Positions 45,724 to 56,487 of a DNA stretch of 64,000 bases are shown one piece after another. Source of the stretch: an uncultured Flavobacteriaceae bacterium (GTDB lineage: Bacteria > Bacteroidota > Bacteroidia > Flavobacteriales > Flavobacteriaceae). The position numbers and the translations under genes are program-made. Under the pieces are notes generated by a model. The model did not search any database and was not told where the DNA came from. It was given only the letters and a program-made list of their open reading frames with translations. The stretch lies in the NCBI GenBank assembly GCA_947498845.1, contig CANMLX010000020.1:1-64000 (forward strand). The letters run 5' to 3'. Numbering within the stretch: position 1 is the stretch's first letter; every line of letters begins with the position of its first letter.

Positions 45724-48181
45724 TTTTATAACTTGTTATTGTTTTTCAATATTAAGTTTAGTTGCCCAAAACATAACGGCAAGAGTAATAGATAAGGATA
45801 CTAAAAAAGTAGTTCCAGAAGTTAAAGTTTACACTAAAGCAGGTGTACTTATTGGACATACCGATATATCGGGAATAATAGATTTATCTGGTTTGGATAC
45901 AGATAAAACGCATGAACTAATTTTCTTTGAATATAACTACCATACCTTAGAAACTACTTTAAATCTCAAAAGTGAGACCCAAATTGAGATTGCACTTGTT
46001 CATCTAGGAGAAGCATTAAACGAAGTGGTATTAAACTATAAAAAGAAGGAGTCGTTTGGACTAACCACATTAAAACCAGTAGAAGGGACACATATCTATG
46101 CGGGTAAAAAGTCTGAAGTAGTATTACTAGATCAAGAAATAGGGAATAAATCTACCAATAATGCCAGACAAATTTATGCCAAAGTAGCAGGACTTAATAT
46201 ATACGATAGTAACGATGGGGGGTTGCAATTAAACATAGGGGGTAGAGGTTTAGATCCTAACAGAACAGCTAATTTTAATACCAGACAAAACGATTACGAT
46301 ATTAGCGCCGATGTTTTAGGATATCCAGAAAGCTATTACACACCACCTACAGAAGCTCTGGGACAAATTCAAGTTGTTAGAGGAGCGGCATCGCTACAAT
46401 ATGGTACACAATTTGGAGGTTTGGTGAATTTTAAATTTAAAAAACCCAGCAGAAAGCCTATTGAATTTATTACAAGAAATACACTGGCATCATTTGGGAC
46501 GTATACTAATTTTACCGCTCTTAGTGGTACAAAAAACAAGTTAAGTTACTCTATATTTTATAATAGAAAAAAAGGGGATGGTTTTAGACCTAATTCAGGA
46601 TATAATTCGGATAATGTATATGGTTTTGTAGGGTATCAATTTAATAATAAAACCAGTATAAGCGCAGAAACTACTTATTTTAATTATTTGGCACAACAAG
46701 CAGGAGGCTTGTCCGATGTGCAGTTTTTACAGGACCCCAGACAAAGCTATAGAACCAGAAATTGGTTTGCTGTAGACTGGAAATTGTTTAATTTGAAATT
46801 GAATCATGAATTTTCAAGTAATGTAAACGCTACCTTAAGTGTTTTTGCCCTAGATGCTTCAAGAAAAGCTATTGGTTTTAGGTCAAACCCAATACCAGGC
46901 GGTGATACAGATATTTTTAGTCCCTTAAGCGATGAAGTGGACGAATTTGGTAATTTTGATTTAGAAAGAGACCTACTTGTTGGAACTTTTAAAAATTTTG
47001 GTGCAGAAGCTAGAGTAATTACAAAATATAAAATAATCGAAAAACCATCGGTTTTATTATTAGGGAGTAAATTTTATAGAGCAAACAATACGTCTCAACA
47101 GGGGCCGGGGACTAAAGGTATAGATGCCAATTTTAAATTTATACCAGTTGAATCTATTGTAGATTATGTTTACCCAAATGTAAACGCATTTAAATATCCA
47201 AACACAAATGTTGCATTTTTTGGAGAAAATATCTTTAACATTACCAATACATTTTCTATAACTCCAGGGTTTCGTTTTGAATATATAAAAACGGAGTCCA
47301 CAGGAGAATTTTATAGCACGGTGGATAATCCCGCTGTTTTTAAACCAGATAATAACCTTTTAGAACGTAATTTTTTATTGTTAGGTTTAGGTGTAAGCTA
47401 CAAGCCTAAACCATATTTTGAAACGTATTTTAACTTCTCGCAAAACTATAGATCGGTAACATTTTCAGATATTAGAACGGTTAATCCGTCTTTTGTTATA
47501 GATCCTTCAATTAAAGATGAAACAGGGTACACTATAGATTTAGGTATTAGAGGAACATTAAAGCAGGCACTATCTTATGATGTTAACGTGTTTTCATTGT
47601 TATATGATAATAGAATTGGTCAAGTATTTAGTTCGGAGCCACCATATAGAGCCCAATGGGTGAGAGGCAATGTAGGTAAAGCATTAATATTAGGGCTTGA
47701 ATCTTTGATTCAGTGGAATATTAAAGAATCTTTTTTTAAAGGAAATAAGAATCTAAAATTAGACGTATTTTCTAATCTAGCCTTAACTACATCAGAATAT
47801 TCAAGTGCTAAAGGCGAAAGTATAAATGGTAATAAAGTAGAGTTTATTCCAGAAATAAATTTAAAAACAGGAATATCGTTTGGTTACAAGAATTTAATAA
47901 CATCGTTACAATACACATTTTTATCAGAACAATTTACCGATGCTACTAATTCACCATACAATCCAAATAATAGAGATCAGGTAGACGGCGCCATACCAGC
48001 CTATGATATTATGGATTTATCTCTATCATATACTTTTACTAAAAATTTTAAATTAGAAGCGGGGATAAATAATTTACTGGATAATAGTTATTTTACAAGA
48101 AGAGCCACAGGCTATCCAGGACCAGGGATTATACCAGCTGAACCTAGAAGCTGGTATACGACACTGCAGATTAAACTTTAA
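45704..48181 (+). CDS. FecA-like TonB-dependent receptor
   Basis: An 825-aa outer-membrane receptor. Signal peptide 1-22 (ending SLVAQ), a carboxypeptidase-like regulatory domain (23-110), a plug with QIYAKVAGLNIYDS, LQLNIGGRGLDPNRTANFNTR, YDISADVLGYPESYYTPP and VVRGAASLQYGTQFGG, then the beta barrel to a C terminus of WYTTLQIKL. The plug is a close match to the FecA ferric-citrate receptor type, which points to an iron chelate as substrate. The start ATG at 45704 lies 20 bp inside the end of the HTTM gene, so translation is coupled. Confidence 0.92.
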   Translation: MKLKVYSFITCYCFSILSLVAQNITARVIDKDTKKVVPEVKVYTKAGVLIGHTDISGIIDLSGLDTDKTHELIFFEYNYHTLETTLNLKSETQIEIALVHLGEALNEVVLNYKKKESFGLTTLKPVEGTHIYAGKKSEVVLLDQEIGNKSTNNARQIYAKVAGLNIYDSNDGGLQLNIGGRGLDPNRTANFNTRQNDYDISADVLGYPESYYTPPTEALGQIQVVRGAASLQYGTQFGGLVNFKFKKPSRKPIEFITRNTLASFGTYTNFTALSGTKNKLSYSIFYNRKKGDGFRPNSGYNSDNVYGFVGYQFNNKTSISAETTYFNYLAQQAGGLSDVQFLQDPRQSYRTRNWFAVDWKLFNLKLNHEFSSNVNATLSVFALDASRKAIGFRSNPIPGGDTDIFSPLSDEVDEFGNFDLERDLLVGTFKNFGAEARVITKYKIIEKPSVLLLGSKFYRANNTSQQGPGTKGIDANFKFIPVESIVDYVYPNVNAFKYPNTNVAFFGENIFNITNTFSITPGFRFEYIKTESTGEFYSTVDNPAVFKPDNNLLERNFLLLGLGVSYKPKPYFETYFNFSQNYRSVTFSDIRTVNPSFVIDPSIKDETGYTIDLGIRGTLKQALSYDVNVFSLLYDNRIGQVFSSEPPYRAQWVRGNVGKALILGLESLIQWNIKESFFKGNKNLKLDVFSNLALTTSEYSSAKGESINGNKVEFIPEINLKTGISFGYKNLITSLQYTFLSEQFTDATNSPYNPNNRDQVDGAIPAYDIMDLSLSYTFTKNFKLEAGINNLLDNSYFTRRATGYPGPGIIPAEPRSWYTTLQIKL

Positions 48182-48328
48182 GTTAATATTACCAGTATAA
48201 GTTAGTTATATTAATTCTGTTTTATCAGTTTTTAAACTGTATAGGTATTTTTTTAACGATTTACGAAGGGTGATATCATTTAAGGTATTTCTTAGATAGA
48301 AATTAGCAATAAAACATAATAAAATGCG

Positions 48329-48336
48329 TATATTTG
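48329..48336 (+). promoter_or_regulatory. guaB promoter, -7 box TATATTTG
   Basis: Fits TAnnTTTG, 27 bp before the guaB ATG. It is embedded in TGCGTATATTTGCACGCA, whose ends TGCGT / ACGCA are complementary. Confidence 0.55.
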
Positions 48337-48362
48337 CACGCAATTATTAATGTAATTGCAGC

Positions 48363-49835
48363 ATGACTTCACATCAAAACAAAATAGTAGGCGAAGGATT
48401 AACCTACGACGACGTACTATTAGTCCCATCATTTTCCGAAGTACTTCCACGCGAAGTAAATATCCAAACAAAGTTTACAAGAAACATTACTATTAATGTG
48501 CCTATTGTTTCTGCAGCTATGGATACTGTTACCGAAAGTAAAATGGCCATTGCTATGGCTCAAGAAGGCGGTATAGGGGTGTTGCATAAAAACATGACTA
48601 TAGAGGCGCAAGCAATGAAGGTGAGAAAAGTAAAGCGTGCCGAAAGTGGTATGATTATAGATCCTGTAACATTACCTATGGATGCTTTGGTTAAGGATGC
48701 AAAACGAGCTATGGCAGAACATAGTATAGGAGGTATTCCTATTGTTGATGACCAAGGTACTTTAAAAGGAATTGTTACTAATCGTGATTTGCGTTTTGAG
48801 CATAAAAATAAAAGACCAATTGTTGAAGTAATGACTAGTGAAAATCTAGTTACAGCTTCAGTTGGTACGTCTTTAAAAGATGCCGAAACTATATTGCAAA
48901 AGCATAAAATTGAGAAGTTACTTATTGTTGATGATAATTATAAATTATCTGGTTTAATTACATTTAGAGATATTACTAAATTAAGCCAAAAACCTATTGC
49001 AAATAAAGATAAATACGGACGTTTACGTGTTGCAGCTGCTATAGGTGTTACAGGAGATGCCGTTGATAGAGCAGAAGCTTTAGTAAAAGCAGGCGTTGAT
49101 GCTGTAGTTATTGATACGGCACATGGGCACACCAAAGGTGTGGTTGCCGTTTTAAAAGAAGTAAAGTCTAAGTTTACAGCGTTAGATGTTATTGTTGGTA
49201 ATATCGCTACTGGTGCTGCTGCAAAATATTTAGTAGAAGCAGGAGCAGATGCTGTAAAAGTAGGTATAGGGCCAGGTTCTATTTGTACAACACGTGTTGT
49301 TGCAGGCGTCGGGTTTCCTCAATTCTCTGCAGTATTAGAGGTCGCTTCTGCTATTAAAGGAACAGGTGTTCCTGTTATTGCTGATGGAGGAATTCGTTAT
49401 ACAGGTGATATTCCTAAAGCATTAGCAGCAGGTGCAGATACTGTGATGTTAGGCTCACTTTTAGCAGGAACTAAAGAATCTCCAGGAGAAACGATTATAT
49501 ACGAAGGTAGAAAGTTTAAGTCTTACAGAGGTATGGGGTCTGTAGAAGCGATGAAAAAAGGGAGTAAAGACCGTTATTTTCAAGATGTTGAAGATGATAT
49601 TAAAAAATTAGTGCCTGAAGGTATTGTAGGGCGTGTACCATATAAAGGTGAGTTGTTTGAAAGTATTCACCAGTTTGTTGGAGGATTAAGAGCTGGTATG
49701 GGGTACTGTGGTGCTAAGGATATAGAAACGTTAAAAGAAACAGCGCAATTTGTTAAGATTACGGCTAGTGGTATTAATGAAAGTCATCCTCATGATGTCA
49801 CCATTACTAAGGAATCTCCTAACTATTCACGATAG
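48363..49835 (+). CDS. guaB: IMP dehydrogenase
   Basis: A 490-aa cytosolic enzyme oxidising IMP to XMP with NAD+, the committed step of GMP synthesis. The TIM barrel is split by two CBS domains (about 95-205). Motifs: [19 protein letters not shown] at the N terminus, [13 protein letters not shown], the catalytic loop [18 protein letters not shown] with the active-site Cys, [12 protein letters not shown] and the flap region [10 protein letters not shown] and [10 protein letters not shown]. Length and order are standard. Confidence 0.96.
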   Translation: MTSHQNKIVGEGLTYDDVLLVPSFSEVLPREVNIQTKFTRNITINVPIVSAAMDTVTESKMAIAMAQEGGIGVLHKNMTIEAQAMKVRKVKRAESGMIIDPVTLPMDALVKDAKRAMAEHSIGGIPIVDDQGTLKGIVTNRDLRFEHKNKRPIVEVMTSENLVTASVGTSLKDAETILQKHKIEKLLIVDDNYKLSGLITFRDITKLSQKPIANKDKYGRLRVAAAIGVTGDAVDRAEALVKAGVDAVVIDTAHGHTKGVVAVLKEVKSKFTALDVIVGNIATGAAAKYLVEAGADAVKVGIGPGSICTTRVVAGVGFPQFSAVLEVASAIKGTGVPVIADGGIRYTGDIPKALAAGADTVMLGSLLAGTKESPGETIIYEGRKFKSYRGMGSVEAMKKGSKDRYFQDVEDDIKKLVPEGIVGRVPYKGELFESIHQFVGGLRAGMGYCGAKDIETLKETAQFVKITASGINESHPHDVTITKESPNYSR

Positions 49836-49868
49836 TTGTTCTAATTAAAAAGAGTGTTTTTTTAGTTT

Positions 49869-50031
49869 AATACCAATTATGAGTTAAAATGCGCTAAGAA
49901 AGACAAAGTTGCTTTCTTTTTATACACTGCGATGCTAGTTTTTCATAGCAGGGCTATGGAAAACATGAATAAAGATGTATAAAATGAAATGAACGAGAAT
50001 GACTAGCTCATTTTAACTTGTAATTGGTATT
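49869..50031. repeat. 163-bp palindromic element A
   Basis: Ends are 23-bp inverted repeats with two mismatches: AATACCAATTATGAGTTAAA continuing ATG, and CATTTTAACTTGTAATTGG continuing TATT. An inner hairpin TTTTCATAGC / GCTATGGAAAA lies at the centre. It directly abuts element B. Confidence 0.85.
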
Positions 50032-50193
50032 ATACCAATTTTGCTATAAAATGAGGTATAAATAATTTGAGTTATTTTACAGGAGTTCAAAGCATAAAAA
50101 TCAAGCATAGCCATAGCTACGGTTTATTTTTTTAATGCAGAAATCATGTAAAAGAAACGAATTATATGTCGCATTTTATGGTAGAATTGGTAT
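50032..50193. repeat. 162-bp palindromic element B
   Basis: Same terminal sequence ATACCAATT ... AATTGGTAT and near-equal length to element A, with CTATAAAATG / CATTTTATGG next to the ends and a central AGCATAGCCATAGCTAC. The interior is diverged from A. Tandem head-to-tail arrangement. Confidence 0.82.
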
Positions 50194-50301
50194 TACTTCG
50201 TTTTTTATTTGAAATGATTGTAAAATAAAAGGATAATTTTTAAGTGATGTTTTTAAAAGAACAGGTATTATACGATTTACGATTAAAATTTTCGTATACA
50301 T

Positions 50302-50356
50302 CAGTTCGAGTATTTTTTATGACGAGATAACGAAATAAAAAATGTATCGAGAACAG
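50302..50356. repeat. 55-bp inverted repeat (CAGTTCGAG...CGAGAACAG)
   Basis: Arms around GAGTATTTTTTAT and ATAAAAAATGTATCGAG, with terminal CAGTTC and GAACAG. The pattern resembles a short intergenic palindrome common in flavobacterial genomes (from memory). The rest of 49836-50444 holds no gene. Confidence 0.6.
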
Positions 50357-50444
50357 GTTAGCAGCTTCTTGATACATCACACTAAGGCGTGACACTCGAA
50401 GAAGTGATAAAAATTTTATACGAAATTAAATTACGTAAATGGTA

Positions 50445-51230
50445 TTACTCAATTAAACGTGTATCGATTCCTGAAAGGTTACCATCTTCATCGTAAATTA
50501 AATCGGTTGCTATAAAGCTTAAATTAAGATTAATAATATGGTCATACTTTAAAATTATGGTATGCCCTTCTATATCTATATATTCGCTTTCAGGATTGCT
50601 TATGTCTTTTCTTTTTGCACCATTCAAGTAAATGAGGTTTAAGCCGCCGTCTTTTGAAAGTTCATAATCTACAAGGGCGCCATTATATACGTAAGGGTTG
50701 CCCGCAACATTTACTAAGGCTACTACATAAGTAATATCTACATCTTGAATGGTATCTTTAAATAATTGAATTTGAGATCGCCTTAATAAGATAAATTTAC
50801 CTGTTATTAAATAATGCCAAATATTATCAAATCTTAAAAAAGGAAAACGTGTGTCTAAATTTTTATTGAGAACTAAACTTCTAAAACCATGACCTAGACA
50901 TAAAGAAATTAAGCACATTAAAAAGTTAAAAGAAATAATTTCTTTTCTAAATAATTCTACATTATTAATTGCATTTTCAACGGTGTCTTTATTAGAAGAA
51001 AGTAAGCCTAGTAAGGTTTTAAAATCATATTCATAACCAGAAATTAGTGTAATTGGAATGCCTATAATAACATATACAATTAGTGAAGGAATTAACGTAT
51101 TGGTTAATAATCCAAAAAAATCTTTGATAGTATATTGGCTAGAAAACTCGCCCGAAAAGTAACTTTTATTAAATATAATTCCTGGCAATAGTAGAATTAA
51201 AATAACTATACCAGCTAAAGCAATATTCAT
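50445..51230 (-). CDS. membrane protein of unknown function (DUF6338-like)
   Basis: A 261-aa protein with three probable membrane helices (about 3-20 IALAGIVILILLLPGII, 44-65 LIPSLIVYVIIGIPITLI, and 100-117 FNFLMCLISLCLGHGF) and a cytosolic C-terminal domain (about 150-261) rich in beta strands (VDITYVVALVNVAGNPYVYNG). This arrangement resembles DUF6338 proteins, but I am not sure of the family. It follows a 79-aa gene by 6 bp and both are on the minus strand, so they form a small operon. Confidence 0.65.
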   Translation of the reverse strand: MNIALAGIVILILLLPGIIFNKSYFSGEFSSQYTIKDFFGLLTNTLIPSLIVYVIIGIPITLISGYEYDFKTLLGLLSSNKDTVENAINNVELFRKEIISFNFLMCLISLCLGHGFRSLVLNKNLDTRFPFLRFDNIWHYLITGKFILLRRSQIQLFKDTIQDVDITYVVALVNVAGNPYVYNGALVDYELSKDGGLNLIYLNGAKRKDISNPESEYIDIEGHTIILKYDHIINLNLSFIATDLIYDEDGNLSGIDTRLIE

Positions 51231-51236
51231 AGTATA

Positions 51237-51476
51237 TTACTTTTCTGCAGACATTACTCTTTGAGCAGTTTCGACAGAAATTTTAATCGTTCTCGCTTTT
51301 TCTCCTTTAGAAACCTTTCTAATAGCAGCCATTATTTTACTAAACTCTGAACTGTTTAAAAGAACTTTCCCTGTACTACTGCCCACAGAAACAACAGAAC
51401 CTGAAAACTTACGAGAAGCTGAAGCTAGCGCTTCTTTAGCTAATTTTGCACTAGTATTATTTTTTTCTTTCGACAT
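51237..51476 (-). CDS. small soluble protein of unknown function
   Basis: A 79-aa Ser/Ala/Lys-rich protein without signal peptide or membrane segment (start MSKEKNNTSAKLAKEAL). The C terminus (KARTIKISVETAQRVMSAEK) looks helical. It is encoded 6 bp before the membrane protein gene, so the two may act together. No family recognised. Confidence 0.6.
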   Translation of the reverse strand: MSKEKNNTSAKLAKEALASASRKFSGSVVSVGSSTGKVLLNSSEFSKIMAAIRKVSKGEKARTIKISVETAQRVMSAEK

Positions 51477-51598
51477 CTAAATGATTATTAATTTAAATAT
51501 AGCAAAATTTATTCCAATTTCCGAAAAAATCTTTAAAATATTATTTTATGAGTCTGTAATCTAGGGATTTGCTTACAATTAGGGCGGTGTCTATGGAA

Positions 51599-53773
51599 CT
51601 AATCAATTAAAATTTCTAACAAAGTAATGGCTGCATCACTAATTTTTGTACCTGGACCAAAAACAGCAACGACACCTGCATCGAATAAAAATTGGTAATC
51701 TTGTTTAGGAATAACACCACCAACAATTACCATAATATCTTCACGATCGTATTTTTTTAATGCTTCAATTACCTGAGGAACTAGTGTTTTATGTCCACCC
51801 GCTAATGATGAGACTCCAAGGATGTGGATATCGTTTTCTATAGCTTGTTTAGCGACTTCAAAAGGCGTTTGAAAAAGTGGTGCAATATCAACATCAAAAC
51901 CAATATCTGCATAACTTGTAGCGACGACTTTAGCGCCGCGATCATGACCGTCCTGTCCCATTTTAGCAATCATAATACGGGGTCTGCGACCATCTTGCTT
52001 TGCAAAAATATCGGCTAATTCTTGCGCCTTCTTAAAAGAACTATTATTTCCTATTTCTTTACTATACACACCCGAAAATGATTTTATTTGTGCTTCATGT
52101 CGTCCAAATACAACTTCTAAAGCATGACTTATTTCTCCTAAAGTTGCACGAGCTCTGGCAGCTTTAATAGCTAATGCTAATAAATTAAAATCTTCTGAAT
52201 CTAAGTTCTTATTTTCCTTAGAATTGAGGTCATCTAAATGTAATGAAAATTTAGCTGCTTCTGTTAATTTAGATAATGCGCTATTCACATTAGCTGTATT
52301 TCTAGATGCTTTTACTTGATTTAAGCGCTCTATTTGTAGTGCTCTAACTTTTTTATTGTCTATTTCTAATGTAGAAATAGCATCTTCTTTTTCTAATTGA
52401 TAGTTGTTTACACCAACAATAATGTCTTGTTCAGAATCAATTCTTGCTTGTTTTCTGGTGGCAGCTTCTTCAATTCTAAGTCTTGGTAATCCTGCTTGAA
52501 TGGCTTTGGTCATTCCACCTAAATCCTCAATCTCTTGTATTAGTTCCCATGCTTTATGTGCGATATCATGAGTTAACTTTTCAACATAATAACTTCCCGC
52601 CCAAGGGTCGATTGTTTTTGTGATTTTAGTTTCTTCTTGTAAATAAAGTTGTGTGTTTCTCGCGATACGTGCCGAAAAATTGGTTGGTAATGCTATGGCT
52701 TCATCTAGGGCATTGGTATGTAAACTCTGCGTGCCTCCAAAAACAGCAGCAGTAGCTTCGATAGTTGTTCTGGCTATATTATTAAAAGGATCTTGCTGGG
52801 TCAAACTCCAGCCCGAAGTTTGGCAATGTGTACGTAATGCAAGTGATTTTTCGTTTTTAGGGTTAAATTGCTTAACTAATTTAGCCCATAGCATTCGTGC
52901 GGCTCTCATTTTAGCAATTTCCATAAAATGATGCATCCCAATACCCCAAAAAAAAGAGATGCGAGGCGCAAAAACATCAATATCTAATCCCGCTTTAAGT
53001 CCTGTTCTTAGGTATTCTAGACCATCTGCTAGAGTGTAAGCCAGTTCAATATCACAAGTTCCTCCAGCTTCTTGCATGTGGTAACCAGAGACACTTATAC
53101 TATTGTATTTGGGCATGTACTTACTTGTAAATGTAAAGATGTCTGAAATAATTTTTATGGATGGTGAAGGCGCGTATATGTAGGTATTCCTTACCATAAA
53201 TTCTTTTAAAATATCGTTTTGTATCGTACCAGATAAAGCTTCTAAAGCAACGCCTTGTTCTTCGGCAGCAACGATATAGAAAGCCATTATAGGTAATACA
53301 GCTCCATTCATCGTCATTGAAATCGACATTTTATCCAGAGGAATATCTTTAAAAAGCAGTTTCATGTCCTCAACAGTGTCTATGGCTACACCAGATTTCC
53401 CAACGTCACCAACAACACGTTCGTGATCACTGTCGTAACCACGATGTGTGGCTAAATCGAAGGCTACAGACAACCCTTTTTGCCCAGATGCTAAGTTACG
53501 TTTATAAAAGGCATTACTTTCTTCTGCAGTACTAAACCCAGCGTATTGACGAATGGTCCAGGGTTTACGTGCATACATAGTACTGTAAGGGCCTCTTAAA
53601 TATGGCGCTATTCCAGCTGCAAAATTTAGATGCTCTACGTGTTCTATATCTTTTGCAGAATACTGAGATTTTATGTCTAAACCTTCAGCAGAGGTAAAGG
53701 AATTATCAGCAAAGTGATTATCACGCTTTACTGTTCGCTCAATACTTATATGTTGAAGGTTTTTTCTTGTCAT
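51599..53773 (-). CDS. mutB: methylmalonyl-CoA mutase large subunit
   Basis: A 724-aa adenosylcobalamin enzyme subunit, catalysing succinyl-CoA / (R)-methylmalonyl-CoA interconversion. The N-terminal barrel has [57 protein letters not shown] and [18 protein letters not shown]. The B12 domain at the C terminus has the base-off motif DGHDRG with [15 protein letters not shown]. Its ATG overlaps the stop of the upstream lipoprotein gene (TAATG). The small subunit is three genes upstream and MeaB is at 20.3 kb. Confidence 0.95.
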   Translation of the reverse strand: MTRKNLQHISIERTVKRDNHFADNSFTSAEGLDIKSQYSAKDIEHVEHLNFAAGIAPYLRGPYSTMYARKPWTIRQYAGFSTAEESNAFYKRNLASGQKGLSVAFDLATHRGYDSDHERVVGDVGKSGVAIDTVEDMKLLFKDIPLDKMSISMTMNGAVLPIMAFYIVAAEEQGVALEALSGTIQNDILKEFMVRNTYIYAPSPSIKIISDIFTFTSKYMPKYNSISVSGYHMQEAGGTCDIELAYTLADGLEYLRTGLKAGLDIDVFAPRISFFWGIGMHHFMEIAKMRAARMLWAKLVKQFNPKNEKSLALRTHCQTSGWSLTQQDPFNNIARTTIEATAAVFGGTQSLHTNALDEAIALPTNFSARIARNTQLYLQEETKITKTIDPWAGSYYVEKLTHDIAHKAWELIQEIEDLGGMTKAIQAGLPRLRIEEAATRKQARIDSEQDIIVGVNNYQLEKEDAISTLEIDNKKVRALQIERLNQVKASRNTANVNSALSKLTEAAKFSLHLDDLNSKENKNLDSEDFNLLALAIKAARARATLGEISHALEVVFGRHEAQIKSFSGVYSKEIGNNSSFKKAQELADIFAKQDGRRPRIMIAKMGQDGHDRGAKVVATSYADIGFDVDIAPLFQTPFEVAKQAIENDIHILGVSSLAGGHKTLVPQVIEALKKYDREDIMVIVGGVIPKQDYQFLFDAGVVAVFGPGTKISDAAITLLEILID

Positions 53774-54408
53774 TACATGATCATTTTTTGAATGAATGGA
53801 TCAAAATTTATGTCATAAATACTAGATAGTTTAATCATTACAGTTTTTCCTTTAGATGAGATGAAATACGCTGTACTAAAGAGTGATAAGTCGGTTACAG
53901 GGTAATCTATTTTGTAGATTGCTCTAAAAATTTGTTGTTGTTTATTACCGAGATACTTGGCTGTAATTTTAGTAAATTCTATATTCTCTTTTTCTGTAAT
54001 TTTTTCATTATTTAGTCTTATCAAACCCAGTATTTGACTTGCATCCCTTTTAGAAAAAGGGAAATAGGGTATAGTATTAATGGTATAGGTAATGCCATAA
54101 TCTTTATCAAAATAGATATAGAAATTCCCCTTTAGATCTCTTAGTGTTTCTATAGCACTGGATTCAAAAGTATAAGGCTTACCTGATGATACAGAATCCA
54201 ATAGTTTAATATATTCAGAAGAGGAGTATTCCTTAAAAGTTGAAGGAAGATAAATTTTTATACCATCATCACTTAAAAAATGATATTTACCCTCAACGTC
54301 TTCTATCTTTTCTATCTCAAACCATTTTTTTAACTCAGCTCCTACATTAAGGCATGATGTGAGGCATAATGCTAGTAGATAGAACGATAAGAGATATCTA
54401 TTTTTCAT
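53773..54408 (-). CDS. lipoprotein between mutase subunits
   Basis: A 211-aa lipoprotein, start [19 protein letters not shown] at 54408 (the frame from 54429 adds seven residues and overlaps the gene before). Lipobox CLTSC. The mature part contains [20 protein letters not shown] and ends [19 protein letters not shown]; it looks like a mixed alpha/beta domain. No family recognised. It shares TAATG with mutB downstream and is 1 bp from the lipoprotein gene upstream, so it is firmly inside the mutase operon. A metabolic role is not implied. Confidence 0.75.
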   Translation of the reverse strand: MKNRYLLSFYLLALCLTSCLNVGAELKKWFEIEKIEDVEGKYHFLSDDGIKIYLPSTFKEYSSSEYIKLLDSVSSGKPYTFESSAIETLRDLKGNFYIYFDKDYGITYTINTIPYFPFSKRDASQILGLIRLNNEKITEKENIEFTKITAKYLGNKQQQIFRAIYKIDYPVTDLSLFSTAYFISSKGKTVMIKLSSIYDINFDPFIQKMIM

Positions 54409-54409
54409 T

Positions 54410-55093
54410 TTAATGATCATGACCCGCATGTGGGTCTGCTTTAGCAGCAGGTACTTGCGTTTGAGTTGGAGGCACCTTATTAAAATCTACTTTTGGCTCA
54501 GGTTTTTCTACCACTTTAGTTAAATCTGTATCAAACAATTTTGCATAGTATAAATCCAAAGCAATATAAGCTGCTAAGTATTTGTCTCTAACTGCAGTGC
54601 TGTAATTTGAAAGTACTGCTGGACCAAATACTTTAGGACTCATGCTATTGGTGCTTATAAGTGCATTTAATGTTGTTTTTAAATCTTTATTAGTGATATT
54701 TTCGGCAATACACTTAAAGATAGGGGTATTGTAGTCTAGTTTACTTTTGGGGCTTGTAACATCCCATAATTCTTTTTTCTCTTTTAATACTTCAAATATT
54801 TTTACAGTATGAGGACTTAATATGTCTTCGTATTTTAAACGGCTATAGTTAGCGTTTCTTATAAATTGGGAATACGCTCTGGTTAAATTTGGTTTATCTT
54901 TTCCGTAATATTTGGTAATATCATCTTCAAAGGCAAATACAGCTTCGTTTAATAATTTTAAGTCAAAATTATTACAGTTTAAAACAATGCCTTTTTCTGA
55001 GAATTTAAATTCGGATAACTCTTTTTCTGCTTTTTTACAACCAAATAAAGTGACTACTAATAAAAGTGCGATAATGTTGAATTTTAATTTCAT
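54410..55093 (-). CDS. lipoprotein with His-rich C terminus
   Basis: A 227-aa lipoprotein starting MKLKFNIIALLLVVTLFGC (lipobox TLFGC). The body is helical; the last 30 residues are a Pro/Ala/Lys-rich linker ending in PHAGHDH, which could bind a metal ion. No family recognised. It lies 5 bp after the small mutase subunit gene and 1 bp before the next lipoprotein gene. Confidence 0.75.
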   Translation of the reverse strand: MKLKFNIIALLLVVTLFGCKKAEKELSEFKFSEKGIVLNCNNFDLKLLNEAVFAFEDDITKYYGKDKPNLTRAYSQFIRNANYSRLKYEDILSPHTVKIFEVLKEKKELWDVTSPKSKLDYNTPIFKCIAENITNKDLKTTLNALISTNSMSPKVFGPAVLSNYSTAVRDKYLAAYIALDLYYAKLFDTDLTKVVEKPEPKVDFNKVPPTQTQVPAAKADPHAGHDH

Positions 55094-55098
55094 GATGT

Positions 55099-56487
55099 TT
55101 ACTCGTTTTTTAATCGTTTTTGTTCTAAATTTTCTGTTAATCGTTTTTCTATAATAGGTTCTATAAGTGTTTTTCTTTTATGTGTTTTTATAAAAGGGAA
55201 CAACTCTAATTCGTGTTTTATTTTTTCGTCTTGATTTGGGTACTTATTAGCCCCCAATATAATTTCTTTTTTAGAATTAAAAAGGTCTTGTTCTTTAGTT
55301 GCGCTTTCTTTTATTTTTCGCTGTATTGTATGTTTCTTTAACTGCTTTAAAAAGCCACCTTGCTTTTCTATGTCTTTAAATAGTGTTAGTGCTTTTTCGG
55401 CAAGTTGATTGGTAAGGTTTTCTATATAGTAACTTCCATCTGTAGGGTTATCTACAGTATTAAAATAACTTTCGTGTTTTAAAATTAAAAGTTGGTTTCT
55501 CGCCATGCGTGAGCCAAATGCGTTTTGTTTTTTAAAAACAGCATTGTAAGGCAAATTACAAATAGTATCTGCTCCTCCTAAAATGGCACTCATACTCTCG
55601 GTAGTAGTGCGTAGCATATTGTTATTGTAATCGTAAATAGACATATTGCGTTTACTTGGAGAAGTAAAAATATGGCATTTATAGTTTGTTGTATAGTTGT
55701 TAGCTATGGTTGTAAATAAAATTCTTAAGGCTTTAAGTTTTGCTATTTCGAAAAAGTAATTTGAGCCTATACCAACATGGTATGTTATTGTTATTTCTGA
55801 AGGAAAATCTGTTGATGTATTGTTTTCAATAAAATTGAAATATTCGTTAGTATGCGCCATAGCATAAGCTAATTGCTGTATTATATTGGCACCTGCATTT
55901 TGATATAAGCCCATATCTACAGATAACATTGAAGTTGTATTGGATACTTTGTTTGAAAGTATCTCTTGTATTAACAGAAAGTCTTTGTTGAGGTTATAAA
56001 ACCAATTTCCAGTTCTTGCTAAATGCCCTATAATGTCTATGCCTAGATGTATTTTAGCACTGGAAGGAATAGAAAAAATAGGTTTTAAATACTCTGGAGA
56101 GATAAAATGAAGCTCAAAGTAAATACTTATAGCGTTTAAATCAATATCTTTTAGAAGTTCTGTTACTTTAATTGTTTTGGAAGGAATTACAAATTTTATA
56201 CTCTCTGTACCTCCGTTTATTGCTTCTATAGCCAGATTATTACCTGTAATAGTATCTTCTACATAAATTAATTCGCATACTTTAAATGCTGTTACTTTTG
56301 TATTATGAATAGGCGGACGTTCCTTAAAATCGTCTAAATGATAAAAGGGTTTTACTTGAATACCTTCATGACTTGTCCAAACAAGGGTGTTGTTGTAATC
56401 TATTCCATTTAAATCAAACTGCATCTTTTGCTTCCATTGTTTGGAAGATACAGGGTTAAAATCATTAAATAAAGTAGTACTACTCAT
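55099..56487 (-). CDS. mutA: methylmalonyl-CoA mutase small subunit
   Basis: A 462-aa mutase-like subunit that lacks the C-terminal B12-binding domain, as expected for the small, non-catalytic subunit in heterodimeric enzymes. It keeps the barrel fold (SSKQWKQKMQFDLNGIDYNN, GADTICNLPYNAVF, SRMARNQLLILKHES, NPTDGSYYIENLTNQLAEKA). Its start overlaps the end of the divIC-like gene by 8 bp. It is shorter than many small subunits because the remnant B12-like domain is missing. Confidence 0.88.
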   Translation of the reverse strand: MSSTTLFNDFNPVSSKQWKQKMQFDLNGIDYNNTLVWTSHEGIQVKPFYHLDDFKERPPIHNTKVTAFKVCELIYVEDTITGNNLAIEAINGGTESIKFVIPSKTIKVTELLKDIDLNAISIYFELHFISPEYLKPIFSIPSSAKIHLGIDIIGHLARTGNWFYNLNKDFLLIQEILSNKVSNTTSMLSVDMGLYQNAGANIIQQLAYAMAHTNEYFNFIENNTSTDFPSEITITYHVGIGSNYFFEIAKLKALRILFTTIANNYTTNYKCHIFTSPSKRNMSIYDYNNNMLRTTTESMSAILGGADTICNLPYNAVFKKQNAFGSRMARNQLLILKHESYFNTVDNPTDGSYYIENLTNQLAEKALTLFKDIEKQGGFLKQLKKHTIQRKIKESATKEQDLFNSKKEIILGANKYPNQDEKIKHELELFPFIKTHKRKTLIEPIIEKRLTENLEQKRLKNE

